A DNA stretch of 64,000 nt from Hylemonella sp. (GCF_027532185.1 NZ_JAPZSV010000005.1:62001-126000), one strand, 5' to 3'; counted from the first letter of the stretch, positions 46,048-55,564 are shown. Numbers and translations: made by a program. Notes: a model not told the origin generated them from the sequence alone.

Positions 46048-47193
46048 TCAGACCCGCTCGACGCGGTTGCGTCCCAGGCGCTTGGCCTGGTACATGGCCT
46101 GGTCGGCCGCGGCCAGCAGTTCGTCGCGCTGCGCGCCAGTGGGTCTCGGCTGCGCATGCAGGCCGATGCTCACCGTCAGCGGCAGGGGCTGGCCCTGCGG
46201 GTCCAGACAGCGGTGCTGCATCACGGCCAGACGCAGGTCCTCGGCCAGCACGGTGGCGCCGGCCGCATCGGTGTCGGGCAAAAGCACGATGAATTCCTCG
46301 CCACCCCAACGCCCGGCGATGTCCTGCGCGCGCAGGCGGCCGCGGATGCAGGTGGCCAGCTCGCGCAGCACCTGGTCACCGACCAGATGGCCATGGGTGT
46401 CGTTGACGCGCTTGAAGTGGTCCACGTCGACGATCAGCAGCGCCATGGGCCAGCCATGCCGCTCGGCCAGTGCGAGCTGCTGACCCAGCACCTCGAAGAT
46501 GAAACGCCGGTTGTGCAAACCGGTCAGGTCGTCCTGCAGCGCCAGACGGCGGTTGCGTGCGTCGGCCTGCTCCTTGGTCATGAGCACCAGGCCCAGGCTG
46601 ATGAGCATGAGGCACAGCGTGGCCAGCACGAAGGTGATGGCCTGGATCAGATTGGAGTCGGTGATGGAGCCCAGCCGCAGCCCCCCGGTGAAGGTCAGCA
46701 ACACACGCCCGAGCATCATCACGATCAGCACGCCATAGGCCGCCACCACGAAGTACTGCCCGCGGCCCGGGGTCTCCCGCCGACGCTGCATGAGCACGTG
46801 CACGGTATAGGCCGCCTGCAGCGTGAACAGCAGCCCCACCACCACCACGCGCGCCTGGATCTGCTCCAGCAACATGGCCAGCAAGAGCGGCAGCAGCAGC
46901 ACCGGCCCCCAGATCAGAAGGCGGCTGGGGACGCGCTGCTGGAACTGGAAGAGCCCCTCCAGGATCAGCGCGAAGTAGGCTGCGAGCAAGGTGTTGGCCA
47001 ACAGCACCGAGGCCCAGTCCGGCACTTGACCGCGCAGGCCGTAGAGCGTGTAAGCCAGGGTGTGGATGGCCAGCGCCGCCGCCCACCAGAACAGGCCGTC
47101 GCGCCGTTCACGCGAGGACACCACCCCGAGGCTCAAGGCAAGCGTGGCCGTGACCAGCACGTTGATGAGCAGCAGGGTCGGGGTGTGGACCAT
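46048..47193 (-). CDS. Membrane diguanylate cyclase (GGDEF), copy B
   Basis: 381 residues, start ATG at 47193 (MVHTPTLLLINVLVTATLAL). It has the same plan as copy A: six or seven helices, then GGDEF with LIVDVDHFKRVNDTHGHLVGD, RWGGEEFIVLL, and the inhibitory site RAQD. Shared phrases in both copies (FGLRGQ/YGLRGQ, LGNTLLVA/LANTLLAA, RRRxTxGRGQYFV) show common ancestry, while the sequences have diverged, so the duplication is not recent. The membrane part has no sensory domain I can name. The acetoacetyl-CoA synthetase gene lies upstream with a 36-nt gap. Confidence 0.9.
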   Translation of the reverse strand: MVHTPTLLLINVLVTATLALSLGVVSSRERRDGLFWWAAALAIHTLAYTLYGLRGQVPDWASVLLANTLLAAYFALILEGLFQFQQRVPSRLLIWGPVLLLPLLLAMLLEQIQARVVVVGLLFTLQAAYTVHVLMQRRRETPGRGQYFVVAAYGVLIVMMLGRVLLTFTGGLRLGSITDSNLIQAITFVLATLCLMLISLGLVLMTKEQADARNRRLALQDDLTGLHNRRFIFEVLGQQLALAERHGWPMALLIVDVDHFKRVNDTHGHLVGDQVLRELATCIRGRLRAQDIAGRWGGEEFIVLLPDTDAAGATVLAEDLRLAVMQHRCLDPQGQPLPLTVSIGLHAQPRPTGAQRDELLAAADQAMYQAKRLGRNRVERV

Positions 47194-47229
47194 GGTGCGC
47201 CGATTATCCGGCGGTCCTGCCGCGCTGTG

Positions 47230-49365
47230 TCAGTGCTGTGGGCCCCGCGTGGCGTATTGCCGTGCAAATTCCACGTACCAGCCCAGGCAGGCGGGGTTGG
47301 CCATGGCGTCGCGGTTGACCACCTTCTCCAGCGGCTGGCCCAGCAACAGCTTCTTGATCGGCAACTCCTGCTTCTTGCCGCTGAGGGTGCGCGGGATCTC
47401 AGCCACCCCCAGAATCTCGTTGGGCACGAAGCGCGGCGACAGCGCGGTCTTGATCGCGTCGCTGATCCGCGCCTTCATGGCCGCATCGAGCACGTGGCCC
47501 GGGCGCAGCACGACGAAGAGCGGCATATAGCTCTCGCGCCCAAGGTACTCCAGGTCCACCACCAGGGAATCCAGCACCTCGGGCAAGGCCTCCACCGCGC
47601 TGTAGAGCTCGCTGGTGCCCATGCGCAGGCCGTGGCGGTTGATGGTGGCGTCGCTGCGGCCGTAGATGATGCAGCCGCCCTGCGGCGTGATGCGCAGCCA
47701 GTCGCCATGGCGCCAGACCGGGCCGGCCTCGGGCCCCGTGTCGCCCCCTCCGGGCCGTCGCCCGTGGCCGGCCGGGTACATGTCGAAGTAGCTCGCGAGG
47801 TAGCGTTGGTGACCCTCGTCGTTCCAGAGGTAGAGCGGCATGCTGGGGATGGGCTGGGTGCAGACCAGCTCGCCCACCGCATCCGTCACGGGTTCGCCCT
47901 GCTCGTTCCAGGCCTCGACCGCGCAACCCAGCACGCGGCATTGCATCTCGCCCGGTACCTGCGGTAGCTCGCGGCAGCCGGCGATGAAGGCGCCCGCGAA
48001 ATCGGTGCCACCGGAGATGTTGGACCACCAGATGTCCCCCGGCTGCTTCAGTGTGCCGCCGGCGTGCGGATTGACACGCCGCATCTGCGCGTTCGTCCAG
48101 CGCTGCACCTCCTCGCTCAGCGGCGAACCGGTGGAGCCCAGCGCCCGCACACGGCGCAGGTCGCCACACGGCTTCAGATCGACACCGGCCTTCATGCCGC
48201 TCGCAAAAAAAGCCGCCCCTGCGCCGAAGTAGGTGCTGCGCGTATCGGCCACAAAGCGCCAGAGCGTGGTCCAGTCCGGTGCCAGCTTGTTGCCCGCCGC
48301 GTCCACCGTGGCACCACCTGGGCTGCCGTCGTAGATGCAGACCGTGGTGCCCGTGAGCAGGCCGCCGAGCTGGCAGTTCCACATCACCCAGCCCGTGGAG
48401 CTGTACCAGTGGAAGCGCTCGCCCCAGCTGTTGGGCGCGTAGCTGCAACCGATGTCGGTGTTCAGCGTGAAGGCCAGGGCCACCAGCAGGATCCCGCCGT
48501 GCCCGTGCACGATGGGCTTGGGCAGGCCCGTGGTGCCACTCGAATAGACCACCCAGAGCGGGTGGTCGAAGGGCACGCTCAGGGGCTTGAACGCCGCGGT
48601 GCGCGCATCGTCGCGCGCCACCGCCTCGGCCCAGGCGGCCACGCTCACGCCCGCGCGCACGGACGTAGCCGGCCGTTGCAGCAAGGGCAGCAGCACCAGG
48701 TGCTGCACCGAGGACAGGGCCGCGCAGAGTTCGGCCACGGCCTCGCGCCGGTCGGTGTCACGCCCGCCGTAGCGCACGCCATTGCAGGCGATCAGGGCCT
48801 TGGGCTCGATCTGACGGAAGCGGTCCAGCACCGCGGCCGTGCCCATGTCGGGCGCGCAGATGCTCCAGATGGCGCCGAGGCTGGCCACGGCCAGGAAGGC
48901 CACCATGGCCTCGGGCACATTGGGCAGATAGGCCACGACACGGTCACCCTTGCCCACCCCTTGGGCCTGCAGGTGCAGGGCCAGTGCGGCCACCTGGCGC
49001 TGCAGCTCGGGCCAGGCCAGTTCACGCGCCGGCGCGCCGGCGGCGAGGCTGCGTTCGTCATGGCTCACGATGGCCGGAAAGCCGGCCGCGTGTGCGGGCT
49101 GCGCATGCCGCAGCACCTGCTGCGCATAGTTGAGCTGGGCGCCCGGAAACCAGCGTGCGCCCGGCATGCGGTTGTCGGCCAGCACGGCGCTGTGCGGCGT
49201 GGGCGAATAGACGCCATAGCAATCCCAGATGCTCTGCCAGTAGGCGTCGAGATCGGTGACCGACCAGCGCCAGAGCGCGTCGTAGTCCGGAAAGTCCAGG
49301 CCGCGCTGTGTGCGCAGCCAGTCGCGGTAGAGGCGAACCTGCGGAATGTAGGGGGGATGGCTCAT
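47230..49365 (-). CDS. Acetoacetyl-CoA synthetase
   Basis: 711 residues, AGGAGA ribosome site, start ATG at 49365. It belongs to the ANL adenylate-forming superfamily: N-terminal ACAS_N region, WVVYSSGTTGLPKPIVHGHGG (P-loop-like A3), FHWYSSTGWVMWNCQ, YGRSDATINRHGLRMGTSELY (A8), and the catalytic-lysine region RTLSGKKQELPIKKLL. The long ACS-like N-terminus and SGGTDFAGAF identify acetoacetate-CoA ligase rather than acetyl-CoA synthetase. It converts acetoacetate, ATP and CoA to acetoacetyl-CoA, for ketone body or polyhydroxybutyrate use. It is divergent from a TetR gene whose operator may also affect it. Confidence 0.92.
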   Translation of the reverse strand: MSHPPYIPQVRLYRDWLRTQRGLDFPDYDALWRWSVTDLDAYWQSIWDCYGVYSPTPHSAVLADNRMPGARWFPGAQLNYAQQVLRHAQPAHAAGFPAIVSHDERSLAAGAPARELAWPELQRQVAALALHLQAQGVGKGDRVVAYLPNVPEAMVAFLAVASLGAIWSICAPDMGTAAVLDRFRQIEPKALIACNGVRYGGRDTDRREAVAELCAALSSVQHLVLLPLLQRPATSVRAGVSVAAWAEAVARDDARTAAFKPLSVPFDHPLWVVYSSGTTGLPKPIVHGHGGILLVALAFTLNTDIGCSYAPNSWGERFHWYSSTGWVMWNCQLGGLLTGTTVCIYDGSPGGATVDAAGNKLAPDWTTLWRFVADTRSTYFGAGAAFFASGMKAGVDLKPCGDLRRVRALGSTGSPLSEEVQRWTNAQMRRVNPHAGGTLKQPGDIWWSNISGGTDFAGAFIAGCRELPQVPGEMQCRVLGCAVEAWNEQGEPVTDAVGELVCTQPIPSMPLYLWNDEGHQRYLASYFDMYPAGHGRRPGGGDTGPEAGPVWRHGDWLRITPQGGCIIYGRSDATINRHGLRMGTSELYSAVEALPEVLDSLVVDLEYLGRESYMPLFVVLRPGHVLDAAMKARISDAIKTALSPRFVPNEILGVAEIPRTLSGKKQELPIKKLLLGQPLEKVVNRDAMANPACLGWYVEFARQYATRGPQH

Positions 49366-49441
49366 GTCTCCTGCCTTGCCTTGCTTTCTTTCATTTCACT
49401 CTAGCACCGCCCCCTGTCCGTAGGACTCCGTACCGACGGAC

Positions 49442-49469
49442 TTGACATTTCGCACAATCGTGCTAAATT
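49442..49469 (+). promoter_or_regulatory. tetR promoter with overlapping TetR operator
   Basis: TTGACA (49442-49447), a 16-nt spacer and TAAATT (49464-49469), 7 nt before the ATG. The spacer is filled by the dyad TTCGCACAATCGTGCTAA (49449-49466), nearly the same as the palindrome at 50129. Repressor binding here would block RNA polymerase, so autorepression is expected. Confidence 0.75.
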
Positions 49470-49476
49470 TGCAGCC

Positions 49477-50085
49477 ATGACGCCCGACACCAAGACCACC
49501 AAGAGCGAACTGACCCGTGCCGCCATCATCGGCGCAGGCATGGACCTGGTCGCGGCCGAAGGGCTGGAGGCGCTGACGCTGCAGGCCGTGGCCGACCGCG
49601 TGGGCCTGTCCAAGAGCGGCGTTTTCTCGCGCGTGGGTTCGCGCGAGACCCTGCAGAAAGTGGTGATCGAGGAGTTCGGGCGCCGCTTCCTGGCCGAAGT
49701 CTTCGTGCCCGCCATGCAGCAGCCCAAGGGCCTGCCGCGGCTGGACGCCATCGTCGAGCGCTGGCTTGCCAGGCTGGCGCGGACCGAGCCGCACAACAGC
49801 TGCATCTACAGCGCCGGCGCCTTCGAGCTCGACGACCGCGAAGGCGAGCTGCGGGATTTCCTGCTGCAGGAGGTCACCCGCTGGCGCGCGGCCCTGCGCC
49901 GCACGGTGCTGCAATCGATCGAGGCCGGCCATCTGCGTGCCGACACGGTGCCGGAACAGCTGGTCGGCGAGATCTACGGTCTGGCCATCGGCCTGCTGCA
50001 CGACACGCGCTTTCTGCGCGATCCTTCCGCCCCCGCGCGCACGGCTGCCAGCTGGCAGCGCCTGCGGGCGAGCTACCTGGCCTGA
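49477..50085 (+). CDS. TetR-family transcriptional regulator
   Basis: 202 residues. The helix-turn-helix occupies residues 10-55: TRAAIIGAGMDLVAAEGLEALTLQ followed by VADRVGLSKSGVFSRVGSRE. The C-terminal ligand domain (TetR_C) carries PHNSCIYSAGAFELDD and resembles regulators that sense acyl or hydrophobic ligands. The operator in its own promoter recurs before the downstream microprotein and hydrolase genes, so these are its likely targets; the divergent acetoacetyl-CoA synthetase gene may be another. Confidence 0.92.
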   Translation: MTPDTKTTKSELTRAAIIGAGMDLVAAEGLEALTLQAVADRVGLSKSGVFSRVGSRETLQKVVIEEFGRRFLAEVFVPAMQQPKGLPRLDAIVERWLARLARTEPHNSCIYSAGAFELDDREGELRDFLLQEVTRWRAALRRTVLQSIEAGHLRADTVPEQLVGEIYGLAIGLLHDTRFLRDPSAPARTAASWQRLRASYLA

Positions 50086-50128
50086 ACCTGCACCATGCCT
50101 GCCACCTTGCGTTTTTCTTCCCCCAAAT

Positions 50129-50146
50129 TTCGCACAGTTGTGCGAA
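50129..50146. promoter_or_regulatory. TetR operator before the microprotein-hydrolase operon
   Basis: TTCGCACAGTTGTGCGAA is a perfect 8+2+8 palindrome, 14 nt before the microprotein ATG. The left half is identical to the tetR operator dyad at 49449, which strongly suggests a shared repressor. Confidence 0.75.
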
Positions 50147-50159
50147 GAAAGGAGCCATC

Positions 50160-50273
50160 ATGTGGATGATCTTGACCGGCCTGGCCGTCTACCTGCTGCT
50201 GCGCGGCGTGCTCGCCGCCTTCGAGTCGCTGCGCAACATCCCGCGCAGCAACCGTGACTGGATCTTTTTCTGA
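50160..50273 (+). CDS. 37-aa membrane microprotein
   Basis: Too short for the ORF track. It encodes 37 residues: a hydrophobic helix (MWMILTGLAVYLLLRGVLAA) followed by a conserved-looking basic/aromatic tail (SLRNIPRSNRDWIFF). Evidence that it is real: AAAGGAG ribosome site, a perfect regulator palindrome directly upstream, and a hydrolase gene starting 11 nt after the stop. It is probably an inner-membrane partner of that hydrolase; function unknown. Confidence 0.72.
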   Translation: MWMILTGLAVYLLLRGVLAAFESLRNIPRSNRDWIFF

Positions 50274-50284
50274 AGGGGCGCACC

Positions 50285-51184
50285 ATGTCCTCCAGCCCCC
50301 CGACACCGGCCGCGAACTACTACGGCCAGGGCCCCGTCATGCGTCTGGCCCGCCTGAGTCTGGGCCTGACCCAGCAGCTCTGGCCTGGTCTGGCCGTGCG
50401 CGCGGCCCTGCGCCTCTTCGGCACCCCGCTGCCGCCACGCTGGCTGCGCCGCGCCCGGCCCTGGCCCGCGCACTGGACGCATGAGCGCTGGCCCTTCGAG
50501 CGCGCCGGCCTCACGCTCTACCGCGACAGCCACGCCGACACACGCGCGCCAGCCGTGCTGCTGGTGCATGGCTGGGGCGGCCACGCAGGGCAGATGCTGC
50601 CCCTGGCCCAAGCCCTGGCTGATGCCGGCCTGCAGGTGCTGCTGCTGGAGATGCCAGCACACGGGCGCAGCGCAGGCCGCACCAGCAACCTGCCGCAGTT
50701 CGCCCGCGCGCTGGAGTACACCGCCGCGCGTCTGCACGCGCAGGGCCTGAGCCTGCAGGCTGTGGTTGCGCATTCGCTGGGTGCCAACGCCGCCGCCTAT
50801 GCCGCCAGCCGCGGGCTGGCGCTGCAGCGTCTCGTGCTGCTGGCGCCGCCGGCCTCGCCCTACGAGTACACGCGCCTGTTCGCACGTCTGTTCGGCCTGA
50901 ACGAGCGCACGCGCGGCGCCATGCAGCAGCGCATCGAAGCACGCGAGGCCATCCTCATGCCGCAGTTCGAGCCGCCGGCTGTGGGGCCGCGCATCGGCGT
51001 GCCCACGCTGGTGCTGCACGACCGCGGGGACCGCATCAACGCCCACGCCGACGGCCAGGCCTACGCCCACGCCATCGCCGGGGCGCGGCTCGTCAGCACC
51101 GAAGGCCTGGGCCACATGAAACTGCTGCAGGATGCGGCCGTGCTGGCCGAGGTCACGCGCTTCGTGGCACGGCCGCTGCGCTGA
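50285..51184 (+). CDS. Alpha/beta hydrolase
   Basis: 299 residues with an AAGGGG ribosome site. The fold begins near residue 90 (PAVLLVHGWGGHAGQM, oxyanion region). The nucleophile elbow is VVAHSLGANAAA (Ser near residue 163), the acid is in LHDRGDRIN, and the histidine in GLGHMKLL. The first 80 residues are basic and amphipathic (LRLFGTPLPPRWLRRARPWP), suggesting membrane association. Substrate unknown; esterase or thioesterase activity fits a TetR regulator near acyl-CoA genes. Its last 32 bp overlap the convergent GGDEF-EAL gene. Confidence 0.88.
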   Translation: MSSSPPTPAANYYGQGPVMRLARLSLGLTQQLWPGLAVRAALRLFGTPLPPRWLRRARPWPAHWTHERWPFERAGLTLYRDSHADTRAPAVLLVHGWGGHAGQMLPLAQALADAGLQVLLLEMPAHGRSAGRTSNLPQFARALEYTAARLHAQGLSLQAVVAHSLGANAAAYAASRGLALQRLVLLAPPASPYEYTRLFARLFGLNERTRGAMQQRIEAREAILMPQFEPPAVGPRIGVPTLVLHDRGDRINAHADGQAYAHAIAGARLVSTEGLGHMKLLQDAAVLAEVTRFVARPLR

Positions 51185-53909
51185 GGTTGTCGGCCAAATA
51201 GCGCCCGAAGTCCTCGGCGCTCATGGGCTTGCCAAAGTGGTAGCCCTGCAGCAGGGTCACGCCCTGGCTGGTGAGCACCTGCGCGATGTCCTCCGCCTCC
51301 ACGCCCTCGGCCACGGTCTGCAGGCCGAAGGCGGAAGATATCTTGACCACCGCCTGGATCAGCTGGCTGCCCTGCTCGGTCTGCGCGCGGCGCACGAAGG
51401 ACACGTCGATCTTGATCTTGCTCGCCGGCATGTCGTGCAGCTGCGAGAGCGAGGAGTAGCCGGTGCCGAAGTCGTCGATGGCGATGCCGAAGCCGGCTTC
51501 CGACAGCTCGGCCAGGCGCCGCTCGGTGTGCTCGGCATCCTCCATGGCCACGCTCTCGGTGATCTCCAGGTCCACGACCGAGACGGGAATCGCGAGGCGG
51601 TCCAGGTCCTCCAGCAGGTCGGCCGTGAAGGTCGGCGTGAAGAGCTGGCGGCGCGAGACGTTGACCGAGATGCGCATATCCAGCCCGCGCTCACGCCAGC
51701 GGTGCAGGTTCTCGATGGCCTGCTTCCATACCTGCTGGCCCATCTCGCGGATCAGACCCAGGTTCTCGGCCATGGGCACGAAGGTGGCGGGCGAGACCCA
51801 GCCATAGGTCTCGTCCTGCCAGCGCGCCAGCGCCTCGCAGCTGACGACGCGGCGTGTCTTCGCGTCCACGATGGGCTGGAACCAGGTGCGGATACGGCCC
51901 TCGCGGATGGCGGTGGCCAGACGGTTCTGGATGTAGAGCGCCTTGCGGTCCTCCTCACGCTGGGCAATCTCGGCGAAGAAGCGCACGGTGTTGCGGCCCT
52001 GCTGCTTGGCCGCGAACATGGCGCGGTCGGCCTGGGACAGCAGGGTCTCGACATTCTTGGCGTCGGCCGGGTAGAGCGCCACGCCCATGCTGAAGGTGGC
52101 GTTGAATTCAGTCTCGCCGAGCCGGATGGGTGACTGGCAGACCGCGGCCAGCTTGGCAATGGCATCCTCGGCGTCGGCCTGGCTGCTCAGGTCGGGTAGC
52201 AGCACCACAAACTCGTCACCGCCCCAGCGCGCCAGCGTGTCGCCGGCGCGCAGGCAGTGGCGCATGGCCGTGGCCAGCGCCACCAGCAGCTCGTCGCCGG
52301 TCTTGTGGCCGAACTGGTCGTTGACATGCTTGAAGTGGTCCAGGTCCAGAAAGCCCAAGGCCACGGTCAGACCGTTGCGCTCGGCGCTGCGCAGCGCCAT
52401 CTTGCAGCGGTCTTCGAGCAGCACGCGGTTGGGCAGGCCCGTGAGCGCGTCGTGCAGGGCCATGTGGGTCACGTGCTTTTCGAGCTGGTAGCTCTGCGTA
52501 ATGTCGCGCAGCACGCCGCGCACGCTGCCGCCGCGGCGCGTGCCGCTGATGAAGCGGTACTCGATCCACAGCTCCTTGGCATCGAGGCGGCGCAGGCGCA
52601 GGCGCCCGCTCAGGCTGTTCTTCTCACCCTCGGCCAGCTGCAGAAACTGGTGCCGCAGGTTCTCCACGTCCTCCAGGTGGATGTGGTCGAAGATCAGCGC
52701 GTCGGACTGCAGCTCGAAGCCCGCCAGCCGGGCCCAGCCCGGGCTCGCGCGCAGGTAGCGTCCATCGGGCGCGAGCTCCACCACGCCCTCTTCCAGCATG
52801 TCCAGGGTCTGCAGGTGGGCAAAGTGTTCCTCGTTGTACTGCAGCACACTCTGCATCAGGGTACGGCTGGCCACGGCCACCTCGCCGATCTCGTCCGGCT
52901 CGGTCTGGGCCAGGGCCAGGGCCTGCTCCACGGCGGGGCTCAGCACGTGCTGGTGCGCGAACTGCGCGTTGGCGCTGCGCAGCCGGGCCACGCGCTGGGC
53001 CAGGCGGCTGGCCCAGCGTCCCAGCACCAGCCAGAGCACCGCCGCCAGCACCGCCATCAGCGTGAAGCTGCCCGCCAGCACCAGCAGGGGTGACAGCACC
53101 CGCACCACCCTCTGCTGCAGCACGAAGACCGGCCCCCCGTCTTCGAACAGCGGTACCACGCGCTGCTCGTAACGCTGCCCGCGCTCGTCGTCGATGGGGC
53201 CGTTGTACTCGACCTCGAGCCGGCGCTCGTAGTCCGGCACCCCACCCGAGCCCGCGAGCACGCGCCCTTCATGGACCAGGTAGAGGTGGGTGTCCTGGTT
53301 GCCGAGCTGGCGCAACACGCCGTTGTCCACGGGCTGCAGCAGCACCAGCCGGCCATTGCCCGGGCGACCCAGCCACAGCGGCACGGCGACAAGGCTGTAG
53401 AGGCTGCGCCGCTCCTCGCTGTAGAACCATCGCGGCACCGCAGCGTCCTCGACCAGCCGACGCTGCAAGGCCTCGCTCTCGGACCCGTAGCCGAACACGG
53501 GGCGTCCCTGCGGGTCGAGCACGACGCCGGAGGGAAACTGGTCCAGCTTGCCTTCGAGCGCGGCGAAATAGGCACGCAGACGCGGCCAGTTGCCTTGCGG
53601 GTCCTGCGGCACGAAAACCCGCATGAAGTCGATCTGCGCCTTGACCTCGTCCGCGTTGCGCAGCCAGTAATCCTGCAAGGCCTCGTAACGTCGCGTCAGG
53701 TATTGCGCCGCCTCGTCGGCACTGCGCCGCTGGGCCTGCTGCGCCAGGGTCTGGTAGCCCAGCAGGGCCAGCAGACTGCCGCTGCAGGTGACCAGCAGGA
53801 AGACCAGGGCGAAACGCACGACCAGCTGACGCTGCAGGCTGTAGCGGGTCAGGCCGTGCCAGGAGGAGCTGCGACCCGACGTGGGCTCGAATGAACTCGG
53901 CGGCGACAT
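51153..53909 (-). CDS. Membrane GGDEF-EAL protein with periplasmic sensor and PAS domain
   Basis: 918 residues. One helix near residues 30-52 and another near 275-300 bracket a periplasmic domain of about 220 residues of CHASE4-like character. Next come a HAMP-like linker, a PAS domain (LDMLEEGVVELAPDGRYLRAS), a GGDEF domain with LARWGGDEFVVLLPD and inhibitory RAGD, and an EAL domain with SCEALARW, LEITES, AIDDFGTGYSSL, KIKID and AEGVEAED. Both catalytic centres look intact, so it may make or break c-di-GMP depending on signal. The binding-protein gene ends 15 nt upstream; the pair probably form a sensing unit. Confidence 0.9.
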   Translation of the reverse strand: MSPPSSFEPTSGRSSSWHGLTRYSLQRQLVVRFALVFLLVTCSGSLLALLGYQTLAQQAQRRSADEAAQYLTRRYEALQDYWLRNADEVKAQIDFMRVFVPQDPQGNWPRLRAYFAALEGKLDQFPSGVVLDPQGRPVFGYGSESEALQRRLVEDAAVPRWFYSEERRSLYSLVAVPLWLGRPGNGRLVLLQPVDNGVLRQLGNQDTHLYLVHEGRVLAGSGGVPDYERRLEVEYNGPIDDERGQRYEQRVVPLFEDGGPVFVLQQRVVRVLSPLLVLAGSFTLMAVLAAVLWLVLGRWASRLAQRVARLRSANAQFAHQHVLSPAVEQALALAQTEPDEIGEVAVASRTLMQSVLQYNEEHFAHLQTLDMLEEGVVELAPDGRYLRASPGWARLAGFELQSDALIFDHIHLEDVENLRHQFLQLAEGEKNSLSGRLRLRRLDAKELWIEYRFISGTRRGGSVRGVLRDITQSYQLEKHVTHMALHDALTGLPNRVLLEDRCKMALRSAERNGLTVALGFLDLDHFKHVNDQFGHKTGDELLVALATAMRHCLRAGDTLARWGGDEFVVLLPDLSSQADAEDAIAKLAAVCQSPIRLGETEFNATFSMGVALYPADAKNVETLLSQADRAMFAAKQQGRNTVRFFAEIAQREEDRKALYIQNRLATAIREGRIRTWFQPIVDAKTRRVVSCEALARWQDETYGWVSPATFVPMAENLGLIREMGQQVWKQAIENLHRWRERGLDMRISVNVSRRQLFTPTFTADLLEDLDRLAIPVSVVDLEITESVAMEDAEHTERRLAELSEAGFGIAIDDFGTGYSSLSQLHDMPASKIKIDVSFVRRAQTEQGSQLIQAVVKISSAFGLQTVAEGVEAEDIAQVLTSQGVTLLQGYHFGKPMSAEDFGRYLADNLSAAAVPRSA

Positions 53910-53924
53910 CGTCGGTGCGTGCCC

Positions 53925-54950
53925 TCAGGAAGCGCGACCGGCCCAGCGCGCGTCGATGACGCTGTCGAGCCGAAATCCCTGGGTCTTCATCGCCGGCTCG
54001 GTAACGTACAGGAAGCGCTGGACTGCCGCGAGCTGATCGTCGGCGAAACGGCCATCGGGGGTGTAGATGTTCTTGCGCCGACGCAACACCTCGAGCAGGG
54101 CCTGCCGCTCCTCGCCGGCACGCGGCGCCAGTGCGTCCACCATCTGCTCGGCGCTGTGCCCCGCGATCCAGGCCAGGCTGCGCTGGACGGTGCGCACCAC
54201 CCGCCCGACGAGCTGGGGCCGTTCGTTGAGCACATCCTCACGCGTGCCCAGCACCGCGTTGAGGAACAAGCCGCCCAGCAGACGGCGTGTGGCCTCCGGG
54301 TCGTGGTAGTCGGCCAGCACGAAAGCCACCTTCTCCCGGGCCAGCCGAGTGGCAAAGGGCTCGTCCGCCACCACGGCATCGACCGCGCGCGAGGCCAGGG
54401 CGGCGTGCTGGCTGTCGTAGGACTGGCCGGCGGATACATAGTTGACCTGGTCCGGGGCCACGCCCGCGAGGCCCAGCAGGTACTCGGCGAAGAGCTGGGA
54501 GGTGGAGCGTCCGCCGGGCACATGTCCCTTGACACCCACGACCCGCCCGCGCAGATCGGCAATCTGGCGCACCTGGCTGCGCAGGTCGCTGCGCACGAGC
54601 AGGGTGTAGGCAGGCACCCGCGTCATGCCGACGATGCATTGAACAGGCTTGCCACTGTGCTTTTGCAGCGCCAGCGCAGACAGTCCGGAGCAGGCGAAGT
54701 CGCAATTGCGCTCCAGCATGGAGCGGATGGCTTGCGGGCCACCGCCCACGTAGAGGATATCGAAGGACAGCCCCTCGGCGCGGTCGGCCCCGATGCGCGA
54801 GGCCAGGGGCAGCGGCAAGGTCAGCAGATTGCCGGGCCCGGGCACGGCCAGGGTGACGCGCTGCACGGCATCGGCCGCGGCAGGCAGCGAACAGGACCAG
54901 GCGGCGGCCCAGCCCCCGGCCTGCACGAGAAACCGCCTGCGTCCGTCCAT
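53925..54950 (-). CDS. SsuA/NMT1-type periplasmic binding protein
   Basis: 341 residues with an arginine-rich, possibly Tat, signal (MDGRRRFLVQAGGWAAAWS, cleavage near PAAADA). The mature protein is a type 2 periplasmic binding fold of the NMT1/SsuA/THI5-like group: VTLAVPGPGNLLTLPLPLASRIG, FDILYVGGGPQAIRSML, GVKGHVPGGRSTSQLFAEYLL and DAVVADEPFATRLAREK. These receptors bind sulfonates, nitrate, pyrimidine or thiamine precursors. There is no ABC permease or ATPase here; instead a GGDEF-EAL sensor starts 15 nt downstream. A role as the ligand-binding component of that sensor is inferred. Confidence 0.87.
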   Translation of the reverse strand: MDGRRRFLVQAGGWAAAWSCSLPAAADAVQRVTLAVPGPGNLLTLPLPLASRIGADRAEGLSFDILYVGGGPQAIRSMLERNCDFACSGLSALALQKHSGKPVQCIVGMTRVPAYTLLVRSDLRSQVRQIADLRGRVVGVKGHVPGGRSTSQLFAEYLLGLAGVAPDQVNYVSAGQSYDSQHAALASRAVDAVVADEPFATRLAREKVAFVLADYHDPEATRRLLGGLFLNAVLGTREDVLNERPQLVGRVVRTVQRSLAWIAGHSAEQMVDALAPRAGEERQALLEVLRRRKNIYTPDGRFADDQLAAVQRFLYVTEPAMKTQGFRLDSVIDARWAGRAS

Positions 54951-55055
54951 GTCCGCACCCCCGTCGATGACTTGGCGTCCAGATTAACCGAATTCCACGC
55001 TGTACGTGTCCTGATCGCGGTCGGCGCCGCAGGGATCGCGTGAAAACCTGCAGGC

Positions 55056-55544
<489 letters not shown>

Positions 55545-55564
55545 GGCCGGGCGTCGGAGCGCCG

